A stretch of 64,000 bases of DNA from Dromiciops gliroides (Eukaryota; Chordata; Mammalia; Microbiotheria; Microbiotheriidae). The stretch lies in the NCBI RefSeq assembly GCF_019393635.1, contig NC_057861.1:457678330-457742329 (forward strand), in the 5' to 3' direction. Each line of letters opens with the position of its first letter. Within the stretch, counting starts at the first letter, position 1. The translations under genes were made by a program, and so were the position numbers. Of the stretch, positions 23,906 through 34,999 are shown one piece after another. The notes beneath the pieces were generated by a model. It was given only the letters and a program-made list of their open reading frames with translations. It was not told the origin of the DNA and made no database searches.

Positions 23906-24356
23906 CTGAATGAAAAATTAACACGTCAGCAATATCACCATGTGCTTTCAACCAAAGATGAAGCAAGTAATGGCCAGACTTCATATCTGTACAATGGGCC
24001 TAATTAGCCTCCATCACTTTCTAACCAGGGTAGAAACTAAGCCACAGAGTGACCATAGGGAGGTGGGAATAAATAACTCTGGTTTCATTCTTTACCAGCT
24101 GGTGGTATCCAAGTCAAGTAGAAATGGGCCTACTAAATCATAGGTAAGGATCCCTAAAGCTGCATATTGATGGAGATAATGACATATTATGTTTTTATTT
24201 TGTTACATATTTCCCTATCATAACAATCTAATTCTGACACAACTAGAGAGAGCAGCATTGCAGGAAACATGTTTGATAATAGGTGCCCTAGGGACCTTTG
24301 ACCCTCATCTTCAGTTCTGTCTCCTCCACCCACAGCAGATTCACCTTGTTCTTCTC

Positions 24357-24511
24357 TTTTTCTTTTTTCTTTTTTTTCAGGGCAATGAGGGTTAAGTGAC
24401 TTGCCCAGGGTCATGCAGCTACTAAATGTCAAATTTCTGAGGTCAGATTTGAACTCAGGTCCTCCTGAAACCAGGGCTGGTGCTTTATCCACTGTGTCAC
24501 CTAGCTGCCCC
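24357..24511 (-). mobile_element. tRNA-derived marsupial SINE, antisense
   Basis: Pyrimidine tail, ggcaatgagggttaagtgac, and the head complement gtgtcacctagctgccc. Short direct repeats around gttcttc flank it. Confidence 0.94.
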
Positions 24512-24929
24512 CGTTCTTCCATTTTTCAAACAGACATGTAAAGCAATATTATCTAATTCTTGATAATAATAAACATGCTTGTGAATCCATCATCAACCCT
24601 TCCATACTTTCCATGCAAAAATTTGTTAACATGTCTCCAGAGAAGTAACATGTATGAAGATAAGGACAGAATCCTTTGGTCTATGAAACATCTAGATTTC
24701 CCATCAAACTGGGACTGCACTCCTTCCTTTGTTGAGTTTTCAGAATTATGTCAAGTAAAGAAGAAAAATTAATTGTTTGTTATAGCTTGTAAAAATTTAC
24801 CAGCCCACAAAATATTTTCCTCTTGAAAATAGTTGATTAAAAAAATGAGTTTGGTGGTTTTTTTTTTAATTGGAAACACCACAAATTAGATGGAAAGTTG
24901 AGTGGAGAGAACACTAGTGGAATGTGGTG

Positions 24930-25084
24930 TCTTCATACTTCATAATTCTACCTCACCATGGTTCTAGTCACAACACTAGACTATTCCAACACCATTAGTG
25001 TGACCTTTATTAAGTTTCTAAAGGACTGATGAGTCAGAGAACACTCAGAGGAGGGCACCTAGAATGGTAAAGGACCTGTTTCAA
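24930..25084 (+). repeat. CR1/L3 LINE 3' region, left part
   Basis: Phrases such as gttctagtcacaacacta, cagaggagggcacctagaat and ggtaaaggacctg follow the recalled L3 3' region. Continues after the inserted SINE at 25250. Confidence 0.7.
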
Positions 25085-25097
25085 GATCAGGGGGATG

Positions 25098-25249
25098 GCA
25101 GCTAGATGGTGCAGTGGATAGAGCACCAACCCTGGAGTCAGGAGTACCTGAGTTCAAATCCGGCCTCAGACACTTAACATTTACTAGCTGTGTGACCCTG
25201 GGCAAGTCACTTAACCCCAATTGCCTCACTATTAAAAAAAAAACAAAAC
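25098..25249 (+). mobile_element. tRNA-derived marsupial SINE nested in a CR1/L3 relic
   Basis: Complete SINE with tail ctattaaaaaaaaaacaaaa, flanked by a perfect 13-bp target duplication GATCAGGGGGATG (25085-25097 and 25250-25262). The host LINE sequence continues on both sides. Confidence 0.98.
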
Positions 25250-25555
25250 GATCAGGGGGATGAAGATCATTTGAAGGGACTGGGGATATTTAATTTGGAG
25301 TAGAGAAGACTTGGTGGGAGGTGGGAGAGGAAAGAACATAACAGCTGTCTTCCATTATTTGAAGGGTTGTCATGTGGATTAGGACTACACAAAGTGGAAA
25401 TGAGCTCAGTAGGTAATGGTTTGATACTGATTGAATGTTTTTAAGGAAAAGCTAGATGACCATTTTGTAGGGATTTTGTAATGGGTTGATCAAGCATGGG
25501 TCAGGTAAGCTGGTTTCTGAAATTCTTTAATTCTGAGATTCTGTGATTCTATGAC
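25250..25555 (+). repeat. CR1/L3 LINE 3' end, right part
   Basis: Contains ggatatttaatttggagtag, agctgtcttccattatttga, gggttgtcatgtgg and the 3' end ttctgagattctgtgattct, in the order of the L3 3' end. Confidence 0.8.
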
Positions 25556-25557
25556 TT

Positions 25558-25650
25558 TCTTTTTGGGGCCTCAGTTTCCTTATCTGTAAAACAAAAGGAC
25601 AGAAGAGACCTCTAAGATCCCTTCCAGACCTAAAATCCTATGTTGAGTGG
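25558..25650 (+). repeat. MIR/SINE tail fragment
   Basis: gcctcagtttccttatctgt, aaaacaaaagg and agatcccttccagacctaaa match the tail of mammalian tRNA SINEs. It follows the L3 end directly. Confidence 0.6.
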
Positions 25651-25959
25651 CAAGGTAAGAGACAGAAGAGGGGGAGGGAGAAGATGAGAATAAAGAGATT
25701 TAAAAAAAAAAAAACAGTACCTCTCCCCCACCCCAATGAAAAGGAAATGGGAAAAGATCCAAGACTGAAATTTTTAAAAATAAGGAATTGCATCTAAAAA
25801 TGAGAAAGGAACAAAAAAACTTTGTAAAAATAGTGAGTTAAGGCAGAAAGGGGGAAAGTTAATATGTATCTTAGACAAAAGAGAAAGAAAGAACAGAGAA
25901 ATATAGAGAAATAAAGATGAAAAAGTCCCTGTGATTTTTAAGGATTTGGCTCCCATGTA

Positions 25960-28790
25960 GTAGTGTAGCAGTTCCCTGGAAAATCACTGACAGCTCTCTA
26001 AGAGGAAGGGTATAAAGAATGCAGATACACTCTATGAAGCATCCGGGTCTGATTACCCAGTTAGTTCTATTGTCATTTTCAAATATTTAATGCCATCCCT
26101 CAAAATATCTTACCAGTATTAACCTGCCAAAAGGGCACTAATATACTCTGATGTCTGGCTCTTGAACCCCAAAACATCAAGGAGAGGTTGGGCATCCAGT
26201 TTATGCAGATTGTCGAGGAAATAAAGGAATTTTATGATAGTTACTCATCTCTGGAAAGTTTGAAGTATGGGTTCTTACCCTTGGACTGTGAGTCATTGGG
26301 TTTAGTCAACCTATATGAAGTGCCAAGGGTTGGGTTTGTAGGTGGGTCAACTAGAGTGGATGTGGCAGCCATTTCTTAGATATTCATATTCTCATTCTCT
26401 CTCTCTCTCAGCATTTTTCTCATAATTCTTTCTGCCAAAAGAGTCCAAATACTATGGTTGGATTATCTTGGATGCACTACTTCAAATAATTGGTATGGTC
26501 TGGTTGTTTTGTTTTTGTTTGTCTTTTTTCTTCGCTAGCAATTTTGACATCTTTCCAAAGTGAACATTATGTAACTGTCACTAGGTGTAGAATCACTTCT
26601 TTTCTCCTCAAGGGACACCTGCTCATTTCCTTTCTCCTGCCTGGATCTGCAGTGAACAGAAGGTTGAGGGTCTGCTTGCCTTCCTGTGGCTCAGCTCAGA
26701 GCTATCGATCACACTACCCCATGTGTGAGGACATCGACTATCCAATCTGGAAACCTCCTTCTGTGCTGTCCTAGCATGGGCTCTGTGCATTTTGCCTTAC
26801 TCCTCTTGGAGGAACAAGTAAGAAAGAAATAGCAGAGACAGTCTCCACCAGTGTGACTATTGGCAGGGGGGGAAAGGTTCTGTTGCCCTTTTTTCTAGAT
26901 TAAAATGTGAAGAACCTTATTCCAAAGTATCTCTCCCCTGCAAAGAAAAGATAAGGGAATGGAGAAATATGAAGAGAAAGAGACAGAGACACAGATGGAT
27001 GGCAAGAGGAGGGGGATAAAGAAGACAAGGCAACAGAGAGGGGGTGGAGAGAGAAGGAAACGATGGGGGGGGGGGAGATTTTGATTCATTTCAGGAATGC
27101 AAAGAGGTTACTTCAATGATGATTTCATGAAAAAGATGGTGTCCACAAAGGGGCTTTGCTATCTTGTGAAACTACTTTCAAGACAAACTATTTTCACTGG
27201 TTTGGTCCCAGGAGAAGCATCTCTTTTTCAGTACCCCACAGTTTCTTTGTGCACAAATCATAATGTTGGCAAGGCTTTGAAACATTGCCATTTAGCCCAC
27301 ACCATGGAAAGCTCTGCAGAGTCCAGATGTCCTCCACACTGCTCTATAGCCAGGACTCAGCCTTTTTCTTCAAGTGGCCATGTATATTTTCTGGCCAAAC
27401 ACCTGTTCCAGGGTGGCAGCTTCCCACCATTCAGAAATGGTAGATTAAAAAACAACTTATTTCTCCTCCTCCCCTTGACTTTAAAGCAAATAATTCAAAG
27501 TTTTCTGCATTAGAAAGCATAGTTTTTTTTCATCTTCACATCTCAGACTTAGATATAGCAGGCCCAGGGAAAGAACAATAGTTAACTCGGAAATGTACAA
27601 TATCAGGATAGAACCTTGTATGTTTTAGAGTACTGATGTGTGGGTTGGAAAGAAAGGTTCTTGGGGACAGAAATAACATGAATTATATGAGGAGAAGGCC
27701 TTGGAAATCTGTGAGTGAATGCTGCTTGGAGGAGAATTTGGGAGAGGAGATTGCTACAGTCATTGTTATTACCCTGCCTCCCCCCAAAAGGAAATTCAGC
27801 ACCTATGAGTATGTGGAGCTATATTACAAAAGAAAGCATTCAAAATAAAATATTATTATCCCCTCAGTAAAATGAAAGGCACTGGATGAATAGCTTACAC
27901 CTTGAGTTCAAATAATTCACTTCCACCAAAGTCAGTGTAAGCCTTAAATCCTGAATCTGCTGGGTATGAATAATAAGCAAAGCTATGAGTACATAAGTGG
28001 AAACTATAGGAAATACATCTATCTACAAAGTGCCATTGCTTAGAATAGGCCATTAGCAGTCATTATGGAGACTAGAATAACACTTATGTTTAGTAACAAA
28101 TCCTTTTAAATTCACATTCCTTTTAAAAAAAATTGTTTCTATAAAGAGTATTTCAGTAAGTTAGAATATTTGTAACAAAACTAAACAAAAATTAAAAACT
28201 GCCTCCGCTCTTTCATTCTAGCTCAGGCCACTTTTCTTTAAGAAAAAGATTACAAAAAGTTCCAAAATGACAAGATGATAACAAATTTCTCTGGCAGCTA
28301 TGACCTCCACTACTTAATTTACAAAAACTGGGGAGAACCGAAGACAGTTCCTTACATGTTACTCTACGTAAAACAAACCTTTTTGTATTCAAGGTAACCT
28401 CAGTACGAAGAAAACTTGCCCAACAATAAAGTGCAAGTATATATTGAATACCTGAATTCTTTATTGAGCAGGGTGGGGTTTCCCCCCTTTTTCTATTCCA
28501 TTTAAGAACAAAGTGCTTTGGTTTTTAAATGTGCTAAACTGAAGTAAGAAATAATCCCATCCTTAAAAGTGACAGCTATGATTCCATTCCAACCAATATG
28601 TGCTAAATTTCAGAATGAAAATGACAAAACCTTCTTAAATCTCAGGGTTGGCAGAAAAAGTAAATAATGAGGAGACCAAGCAATAGATTGCCCAGAAGTC
28701 CCCTGCCAAGAAAACCATGTGATACTCTGCCCTCTAAGAAACAAATGGGAGTCCTATCCCAAAGGAGGCCAGGTCCCATACGTCAGCAGC
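25960..28790. other. MCTP1 intron, no recognised element
   Basis: About 2.8 kb with no repeat that I can name. A purine-rich tract lies near 26940-27078, ending in a G run. The 138-codon ORF at 27097-27513 has no familiar motif and no conserved exon boundaries. Confidence 0.45.
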
Positions 28791-28796
28791 ACTCAC

Positions 28797-28906
28797 TTTT
28801 TTATCCTCTCTCCAAAGGATGCCACTTCATCAAGGATGTTCTGGACGCTGACACACACCTCTTGGATAGCATAGATTTTATTTATGAATCCTTTTTTTTC
28901 ACTGTC
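28797..28906 (-). CDS. MCTP1: MCTP1 coding exon between the two membrane segments
   Basis: The minus-strand exon begins after TTTTAG and encodes [20 protein letters not shown] followed by [16 protein letters not shown](N). This is the amphipathic linker that precedes the second membrane segment of MCTP1. The donor GTGAGT occupies 28796-28791. The exon is 110 bases with 36 full codons and two bases of an Asn codon completed at 23905, across a 4.9-kb intron. The protein matches the recalled human sequence throughout. The next upstream exon, expected to hold an acidic segment and the first membrane segment, was looked for on the minus strand up to 64 kb and not found. The rest of the window is therefore best read as intron. 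Confidence 0.96.
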
Positions 28907-29005
28907 CTAAAACATAATTAAAAAGAGACAGTCAGTATTAAGGGGGGAGAAAATTCTTGAATTCTTTGAATTGACCTTGTAATTTTTTTTTTAATTTTGG
29001 AAATA

Positions 29006-29006
<1 letters not shown>

Positions 29007-29046
<40 letters not shown>
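29007..29046. repeat. (TG)n microsatellite
   Basis: About 18 GT units with one early interruption (GC), 100 bases upstream (in MCTP1 sense) of the exon ending at 28906. Confidence 0.96.
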
Positions 29047-29047
<1 letters not shown>

Positions 29048-29159
29048 ATATGATGTATGTAAACTAAATGTATTGGGGACAAGGATCCTATAAATACATA
29101 AAATCTAAAATAAACAAATAGATACATAAATACATAAATTCTGCTAAAGCAAGATTATC

Positions 29160-29345
29160 TATTAAATCACAGGATTTAGAACTGAAATAGACCTCCTACT
29201 AACCCTAATCTCACCCTCTCTTTTAACAGATTTGAAAATATCCAGAGTGAAGAGGGTGGGGGGGAGTAGGCAGTGATTTGCCCAAGGTGACAGATAATAA
29301 ATAGCAAAGTGGAGAACTGAACCCAAGCCCTCTGCATTCATATCT
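29160..29345 (-). repeat. MIR/L3-like relic, antisense
   Basis: aatcacaggatttagaactg, agtgatttgcccaaggtgac and ctgaacccaagccctctgca follow the antisense tRNA-SINE pattern in decayed form. Confidence 0.6.
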
Positions 29346-29428
29346 TTTCTCTGTTGGATATAAGGAGTAAATGGTAAATAGGGGTACAGAGAAGCACACG
29401 ACCCTTCCCTAGTTTAAAAGTGACTTTA

Positions 29429-29575
29429 GGGTCAGCTATGTGGCACAGTGGATAAAGCACTGGCACTGGATTCAGGAGGACCTGAGTTCAAATCTGGCCT
29501 CAGACACTTGACACTTACTAGCTGAGTGACCCTGGGCAAGTCACTTAACCCTCATTGCCCGGAGAGAGAAAAAAA
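29429..29575 (+). mobile_element. tRNA-derived marsupial SINE
   Basis: tcagctatgtggcacagtgg head, intact B box, tail ggagagagaaaaaaaaag. The target duplication agtgacttta is present on both sides. Confidence 0.95.
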
Positions 29576-30291
29576 AAGAGTGACTTTAAGTCACAAGACC
29601 TGGGTTCATCCTTTGGTTCTGACTTCCGAAAACATTACAATTAATAATACAAAGGGAATCCCCCCCCCCCCCGCCACTCCCATTTCATTGAACCAGCTCC
29701 TAGACCAACCTCAGGAACCTCTCTATTTCACCACAGTTCCTTGTCCCAATTTTAACCCCAGAAGTCTAAATTTTGCAGTAGTTTCAGAAAACTCAGCAGT
29801 AGAGAAAAATGGGAAATGAGTTATGAAAGGGAAACTGTTAGCAAGTAGGGGAAAAATGCCTATGTAAAGATTGTTAGTCTTGAAGTGAACAGTTGCAAAC
29901 TACATCAGAGCAACTCGGGAGGTCGGTAAAGTTTGAACACTTTTAGATATAGAATTTATCTGATTCAGTAGCACAGGCTATTAGTAATCAGTTTACCACT
30001 TTCAATTCTCTGTAATTCAAAAGGGCACAGGGTTCATACCAAATTCAAGCTAGGTTAAAGTACAAGGGAAGCTTGGTAATTGACCCAAGGGCAAGTGAGG
30101 AATTGAGTTTTGACTATACCAACCAAAAACTAAGGAACTTGGAGAGGTAAGCACCCCCCAGGGTCTCCTTTGAAATGTAAATTAGTTTTGACTGCCCCCC
30201 AGAAAACTTTTGTCCCACTGGCTAGATTGTTCTTACAGTTAGAAAGTGAAGTTGTAGAGAACTGGAGAGGTGGATACTATTAGAAAGTGTA

Positions 30292-30430
30292 GGGGCAGCT
30301 AGGTGGCAGTGGATAAAGCACTGGCCCTGGATTCAGGAGTACCTGAGTTCAAATGCAGCCTCATACACTTGACACTTACTAGCTGTGTGACCCTGGGCAA
30401 GTCACTTAACCCCCACTGACCCACAAAAAA
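30292..30430 (+). mobile_element. tRNA-derived marsupial SINE
   Basis: ggggcagctaggtggcagtgg head lacks two bases of the usual A box (gcgcag becomes gcag). Flanked by aaagtgtag on both sides. Confidence 0.95.
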
Positions 30431-30439
30431 AAAGTGTAG

Positions 30440-32015
30440 GTGAGGGGAACTGGAGGGACTTGTTTCCTGTTCAAAGGGGGATGCTGAAATGGATAGTGTG
30501 AGCAGAAATCCAGCTGGGATGTAAAAAGAGAAAATTCTTTGGGTAGAGCAAACTCAAGACTTGGAGGGAGTGGGAGAAGGAGGCTAAGGAAAAAAAGAGG
30601 AAAATAGATAAGGATTATTAAATCTAACTATTTACATTTCATGGAAGACCAGAGGTTACCTACTATTCCTGTAGATTTAAACACTGGAGGAGTGTTTAAA
30701 TTTGTAATATTTGCCTCTTATTTTTAACTTTGCCCCCTTCCCCTTCTCCCCGCCCCCAACTCCCACCAGAGTCTCTCTGGTTGTTTGCATTAAAAACCTT
30801 TGGTTTATGAGAGCTTCCTAAAGGAAGATCTTGATAGAAGAGAGGGTGGGGCCTGACAGAGTTCTAAGGAAAGAAGCAGGCCAAGCCCTGGAGTTCTGGA
30901 AAGAAAAGCTGGGCCAGAGGGAACAAGAGGACCTGGAATGAAATTCAGGCCTCTGCAGAAGGAAGAACTGGTGGTGGTCCTTCCAACCATTTGAAATTCT
31001 GCTTTGGAATCTAGTACCACCCAAATTTGCCCAGCTGGCTTTGTAGAGACCATCCAATCCAGCTTCCATGACTGTGTGAATGTCTACGGAAATGTAGATC
31101 CAATTTCATTCATCTGACTTCCTTTGAACACTTGAACATTGTGCCAGAATGCTTGAGACCTCCTCATGTGGCAGTCAGTACTTACTGGAAGGAGCCAGGG
31201 GTACTGGAATAATAAAGCTACAGCCACATTTACATGCCGACTTCCTATCCATTTCAGAGGAGCCCTGGGCACTTTACACATGAAACACTTTGCTCAGTTG
31301 GACTTCAGCCACCTCAAAACAGAGGGGATGTATTAAAGGCAACTGGCACACTCTCTGCCACTGAGGTGAAATCACTGTGGCCAGTGACATGGGAGTTAAT
31401 TTATAACCAGACCCAGTATAGTCATATTGAAATTAAATTTCCAAGGGAGACCTCAAAACAGATTTTTCACCTCACTTGTGTTTAAATGGAATGTGGGCCA
31501 GGGAGGGTAGATGTATTCCATAAAACATCTCACTAATGGTAAGGTAAGCAAATACCACCCACCCCATGTTACTCTCTTCAGAAGTCACATGCCAGTACAA
31601 ACATGGATGCCTCAACCTCTCATCTTTTTTCCTCCTCCAGTTAAAACAAAAAAATTTTAACTCAATTACATAATTATGTTCTTTAGAATAAAAAAATAAC
31701 TAAAGGCCACTTCCTGTACACTTCATAACATATTCTGGGCCAATAAACACCTTGGCCTCTGGCCCTTGCTTTCTTGAATTCAGGCTAAGTTTAATCATGT
31801 GTATAGAATGAAGCATCTCCATGAATTCTTTTTGAAAAGGGAATCAAAATTGGGGCTGAAGCATAACATGTATAAGACAGAAAATTTTCCTAATAAGGCA
31901 TAATGTTTTATCTTTTTGTTATAATTGACCTTCTCAATTCTCAAGTTTAGGATGACAAAATACTCCCCCATCTGTGGTGGACTGGCTATCTGAGGAGACA
32001 CTGTAAGAAAGGTAG
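30440..32015. other. Intron sequence, nothing recognised
   Basis: No exon or named repeat identified between two SINEs. Confidence 0.45.
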
Positions 32016-32021
32016 GGGAAA

Positions 32022-32168
32022 GGGGCAGCTAGGTGGTGTAGTGGATAAAGCACTGGTCCTGGATTCAGGAGTACCTGAGTTCAAATCTGGCCTCAGACAC
32101 TTGGCACTTACTAGCTGTGTGACCCTGGGCAAGTCACTTAACCCTCATTGCCCTGCCCCCCCCCAAAA
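32022..32168 (+). mobile_element. tRNA-derived marsupial SINE
   Basis: ggggcagctaggtggtgtag head through cattgccctg and a C-rich then A-rich tail. Target duplication not clear. Confidence 0.94.
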
Positions 32169-32179
32169 GAAACTTCTAT

Positions 32180-33590
32180 CTTTGAGAAGGCACCTCACCT
32201 CCCCCACCCCTCTTTGAAGGGGGGGGGAGTCAACAGATATGCAGCTGCAATAAAATAGCAATTTTTTAATGTATTGCTCAGCTTTGCCAAATTTATTTTC
32301 CATTTTTATTTTTTTTAAATTTGTTATAAGGAATGGCTTTCTGAGAGAGGAGAGAATTAATGGGGGGTGTTAGGAAATGGAAAGATGAAAAATATTTTAA
32401 GAGAACTCATTTCAGGTATTGTGGTCTGTTCTTCTTTATGCCTCATCTCAAAACTTTTCCTATGACTGGCACTAGGCCAAATAATTGACAAAGGATGTGA
32501 AATTTGAGAGCTTCGATTCAATGATAGAATGCAAGAAACATTTTGGAAACTATCATTTTATATGTCAGTGTGTATTCTATATGGGGCTTTGGTTAACTGA
32601 GAGGACATTCATGGAAATTTATCTATAAAGACCATTTTTAACCAACACTCCCAAACTTTAGAGTGAGATGTAAACTAAACCCTCTCATAATCAGTTGGTG
32701 GTATTGGTTTCCTTTTGGCTTCCTACTCTTAATTTCCCTTCTCCAAAGCAAGAAGATGCTTTGCAATGCTAGCAAAGCTCTGAAAAGTAAATGCTTTGAA
32801 ATAGAAATTTTATATTAAAATCTCTTTTATCACAAACTGTCTCCCTCCACTGTGGTCTCCAATGAATGAAGTAATTACTCTTTATATATAGTATATGACC
32901 CAAAACTGCAATGGGTAATGGAATTGCTCTGTGTTGCATTCCAATATTTCATACTTTTTTCCCTCTAATGTTCAATACTTTATTAGTAGAGAATAAATTG
33001 GTACATTTCTTTTATTGTCGTTTTTGCTTTCCTTTATAAACCAGCTTGGATGAAGGAAATATCATATAGTATTTAATCATCCAAAGGTTCAGTAGTGACA
33101 CTACTTTAAAAATGCATTATTAAAGTTTCTTCTGAAGATGTTAAAAAAATTACCCATAAAAGACAGCCAGTGGCTATAAATCAGGAAGCATGTGAGATTT
33201 ATATTGTAAAACTATTTCTAATGATTCAGAATAATTTTTAAGCAATCTTTTTTTTTATTTATTAGATTTTTAACTTGCCTCTAAAATATTGTAAACAACT
33301 GTAAGGCAGTACCAAGGAGTCTTCCTCACATCTGTCTATGCTGGAATATAATACTTATGTTACCAACAAATTACACCAGATTCTCCAAGGGCTTAAATTG
33401 TTCCTTAGTGGCTAAAGCTTTCTTGGAAAAAACACATTCATTCCTTCAGGTCAGCAAGGTATCACTCCATTCACTGAGGCAATAACTTTTTTAAAAAAGA
33501 GTATCATAATGGCCTAGCAGAGTCAAGGTGTCTATTTTACAGGGAGAAAATAGTGCGAATATTGAGAAAACCAGGCTGATTACCTTTCAA
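32180..33590. other. Intron sequence, nothing recognised
   Basis: AT-rich, no exon, SINE or LINE call can be supported. Confidence 0.45.
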
Positions 33591-33612
33591 CTTCAAGATG
33601 GAACTTTTTGGG

Positions 33613-33767
33613 TGGGGGCAGCTAGGTGGCTCAGTGGATACAGCACTGGCCCTGGATTCAGGAGGACCTGAGTTCAAATCTTGCCTCAGACACTTGACAC
33701 TTACTAGCTGTGTGACCCTGGGCAAGTCACTTAACCCCAATTGCCTCACCAAAAAAAAAAAAAAAAA
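33613..33767 (+). mobile_element. tRNA-derived marsupial SINE
   Basis: ggggcagctaggtggctcag head, tail gcctcacc then 17 A. Imperfect direct repeats around agatgaattttggg flank it. Confidence 0.95.
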
Positions 33768-33869
33768 GATGAATTTTGGGGCTGGCCCAAACACGTGATT
33801 TCATTTGCATAGCTCCCAATGAGCAAACTCCCTTTAGTAGCTGGTCTGCCATTTCTAGTCTTAGAGAGA

Positions 33870-33960
33870 TACCTGGGGGACTGGGACCTGCCCAGGTTAA
33901 CAGTCAGTATGTTTGAGAGGCTTACAAACTCCAAGGCCAGCTCTCTATGCACTATGCCTC
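33870..33960 (-). repeat. Possible MIR relic, antisense
   Basis: gggacctgcccaggttaaca, ccaaggccagctctctatgc and ctatgcctctc suggest a decayed antisense tRNA-SINE head. Confidence 0.35.
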
Positions 33961-34246
33961 TCAAAAACATTTACCAATCTGAAATTCTGAATATACTTGG
34001 GACAGCAGAACCCAAGCCAAAAGGCTTTCAGTGTGCTTGCATTCTGACTGACATCCCACCAAGGTTCTTTCTTGGTAAGAACACTCGTTTCCTTCTGTGG
34101 TGGCATAGCTCTGACTGTTGAAGGTTAACAGGTATTTGAGAGAAAAATTGTATCTTGGTTACCATGTCTTGGAGGTTTTAATGCTTTCATCTCTGGAACT
34201 GCCCATCTGGGGGTCAGCTGTTTCAAATCATGACTATCTCAACTGA

Positions 34247-34376
34247 CTATTTTTTTTTTGAGGTAATCAGAGTTAAGTGACTTGCCCAGAGTCACACAGC
34301 TAGAGTTTCTGAATACAGATTTGAACCTACTGACTCCAGGGCCAGTGCCCTATCCACTGCACCACCTAGCTGGCCT
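34247..34376 (-). mobile_element. tRNA-derived SINE, antisense, slightly decayed
   Basis: T tract, gaggtaatcagagttaagtg, and ccactgcaccacctagctgg. A deletion removes part of the gtaagtgtcaagtg segment. Confidence 0.9.
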
Positions 34377-34434
34377 TGTTTCTCTATTTTAGCAAAGTCC
34401 CACCCAAGCTTTACTTCACTCACTACTTCCCAAC

Positions 34435-34457
34435 TGTTGTTGTTTGTCCTTCATTCT
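34435..34457 (-). mobile_element. Long-tailed tRNA SINE, 3' tip (left of insertion)
   Basis: gttgttgtttgtccttcattct is the reverse complement of the tip of a long-tailed SINE; it resumes at 34616 after a nested SINE. A second copy of the same tail is at 57985-58195. Confidence 0.75.
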
Positions 34458-34615
34458 TTTTTTTTCTTTTTTGGGGGGAGGGAGGGTGGAGAAATGAGGG
34501 TTAAGTGACTTGCCCAAGGTCACACAGCTAGTGTCACCTGTCTGAGGTCAGATTTGAACTCAGGTCCTCCTGAATCCAGGGTTGGTGCTTTATCCACAGC
34601 ACCACCTGGCTGCTC
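34458..34615 (-). mobile_element. tRNA-derived SINE nested in a long-tailed SINE
   Basis: Antisense SINE with perfect 13-bp duplication TGTCCTTCATTCT at 34445-34457 and 34616-34628. The host SINE is continuous across the site once the insert is ignored. Confidence 0.96.
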
Positions 34616-34891
34616 TGTCCTTCATTCTCAAAGAGGATCATGTCACATGACTTGGAATGAAGTGGATTTAAGTGAGGGAGGGATGTGCAAAGTCACTGGC
34701 CTCATTCTCTACTCCAGAGCCATCTGGGTCCAGTGGCAAGATATACATCAGGATGACTGGAGATGGCCCAGGATGTTTGAGGCAATTAGGGTCAAGTGAC
34801 TTGCTCAGGCTCACACAGCGTCTGAGGCCAGATTTGAACTCAGGTTCTTCTAATTCCAGGGCCAGTGCTCTATCCTCTGCACCACCTAGCA
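34616..34891 (-). mobile_element. Long-tailed tRNA SINE, body and head
   Basis: The plus strand reads ctcaaagaggatcatgtcac, agtggatttaagtgagggag, ccatctgggtccagtggcaa and atcaggatgactggagatgg, and then an antisense tRNA-like head (aattagggtcaagtgacttg to gcaccacctagc). The tail and head are joined as one unit, so it is a separate SINE subfamily with an approximately 170-base tail. Confidence 0.8.
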
Positions 34892-34999
34892 GAGTAGAAC
34901 CATGATGGCAGGATCAAGATTGGGATTCAGTCAAGCTCTCCCAGCTATATTCTTCCCAACTATATTCTCAAGGATTTCACTTCCATCCTGTATACTCTC

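Noticed and set aside
27097-27513. 138-codon ORF on the plus strand in an MCTP1 intron
   Set aside because: No recognisable domain, no splice or promoter context; length is not remarkable in 64 kb.
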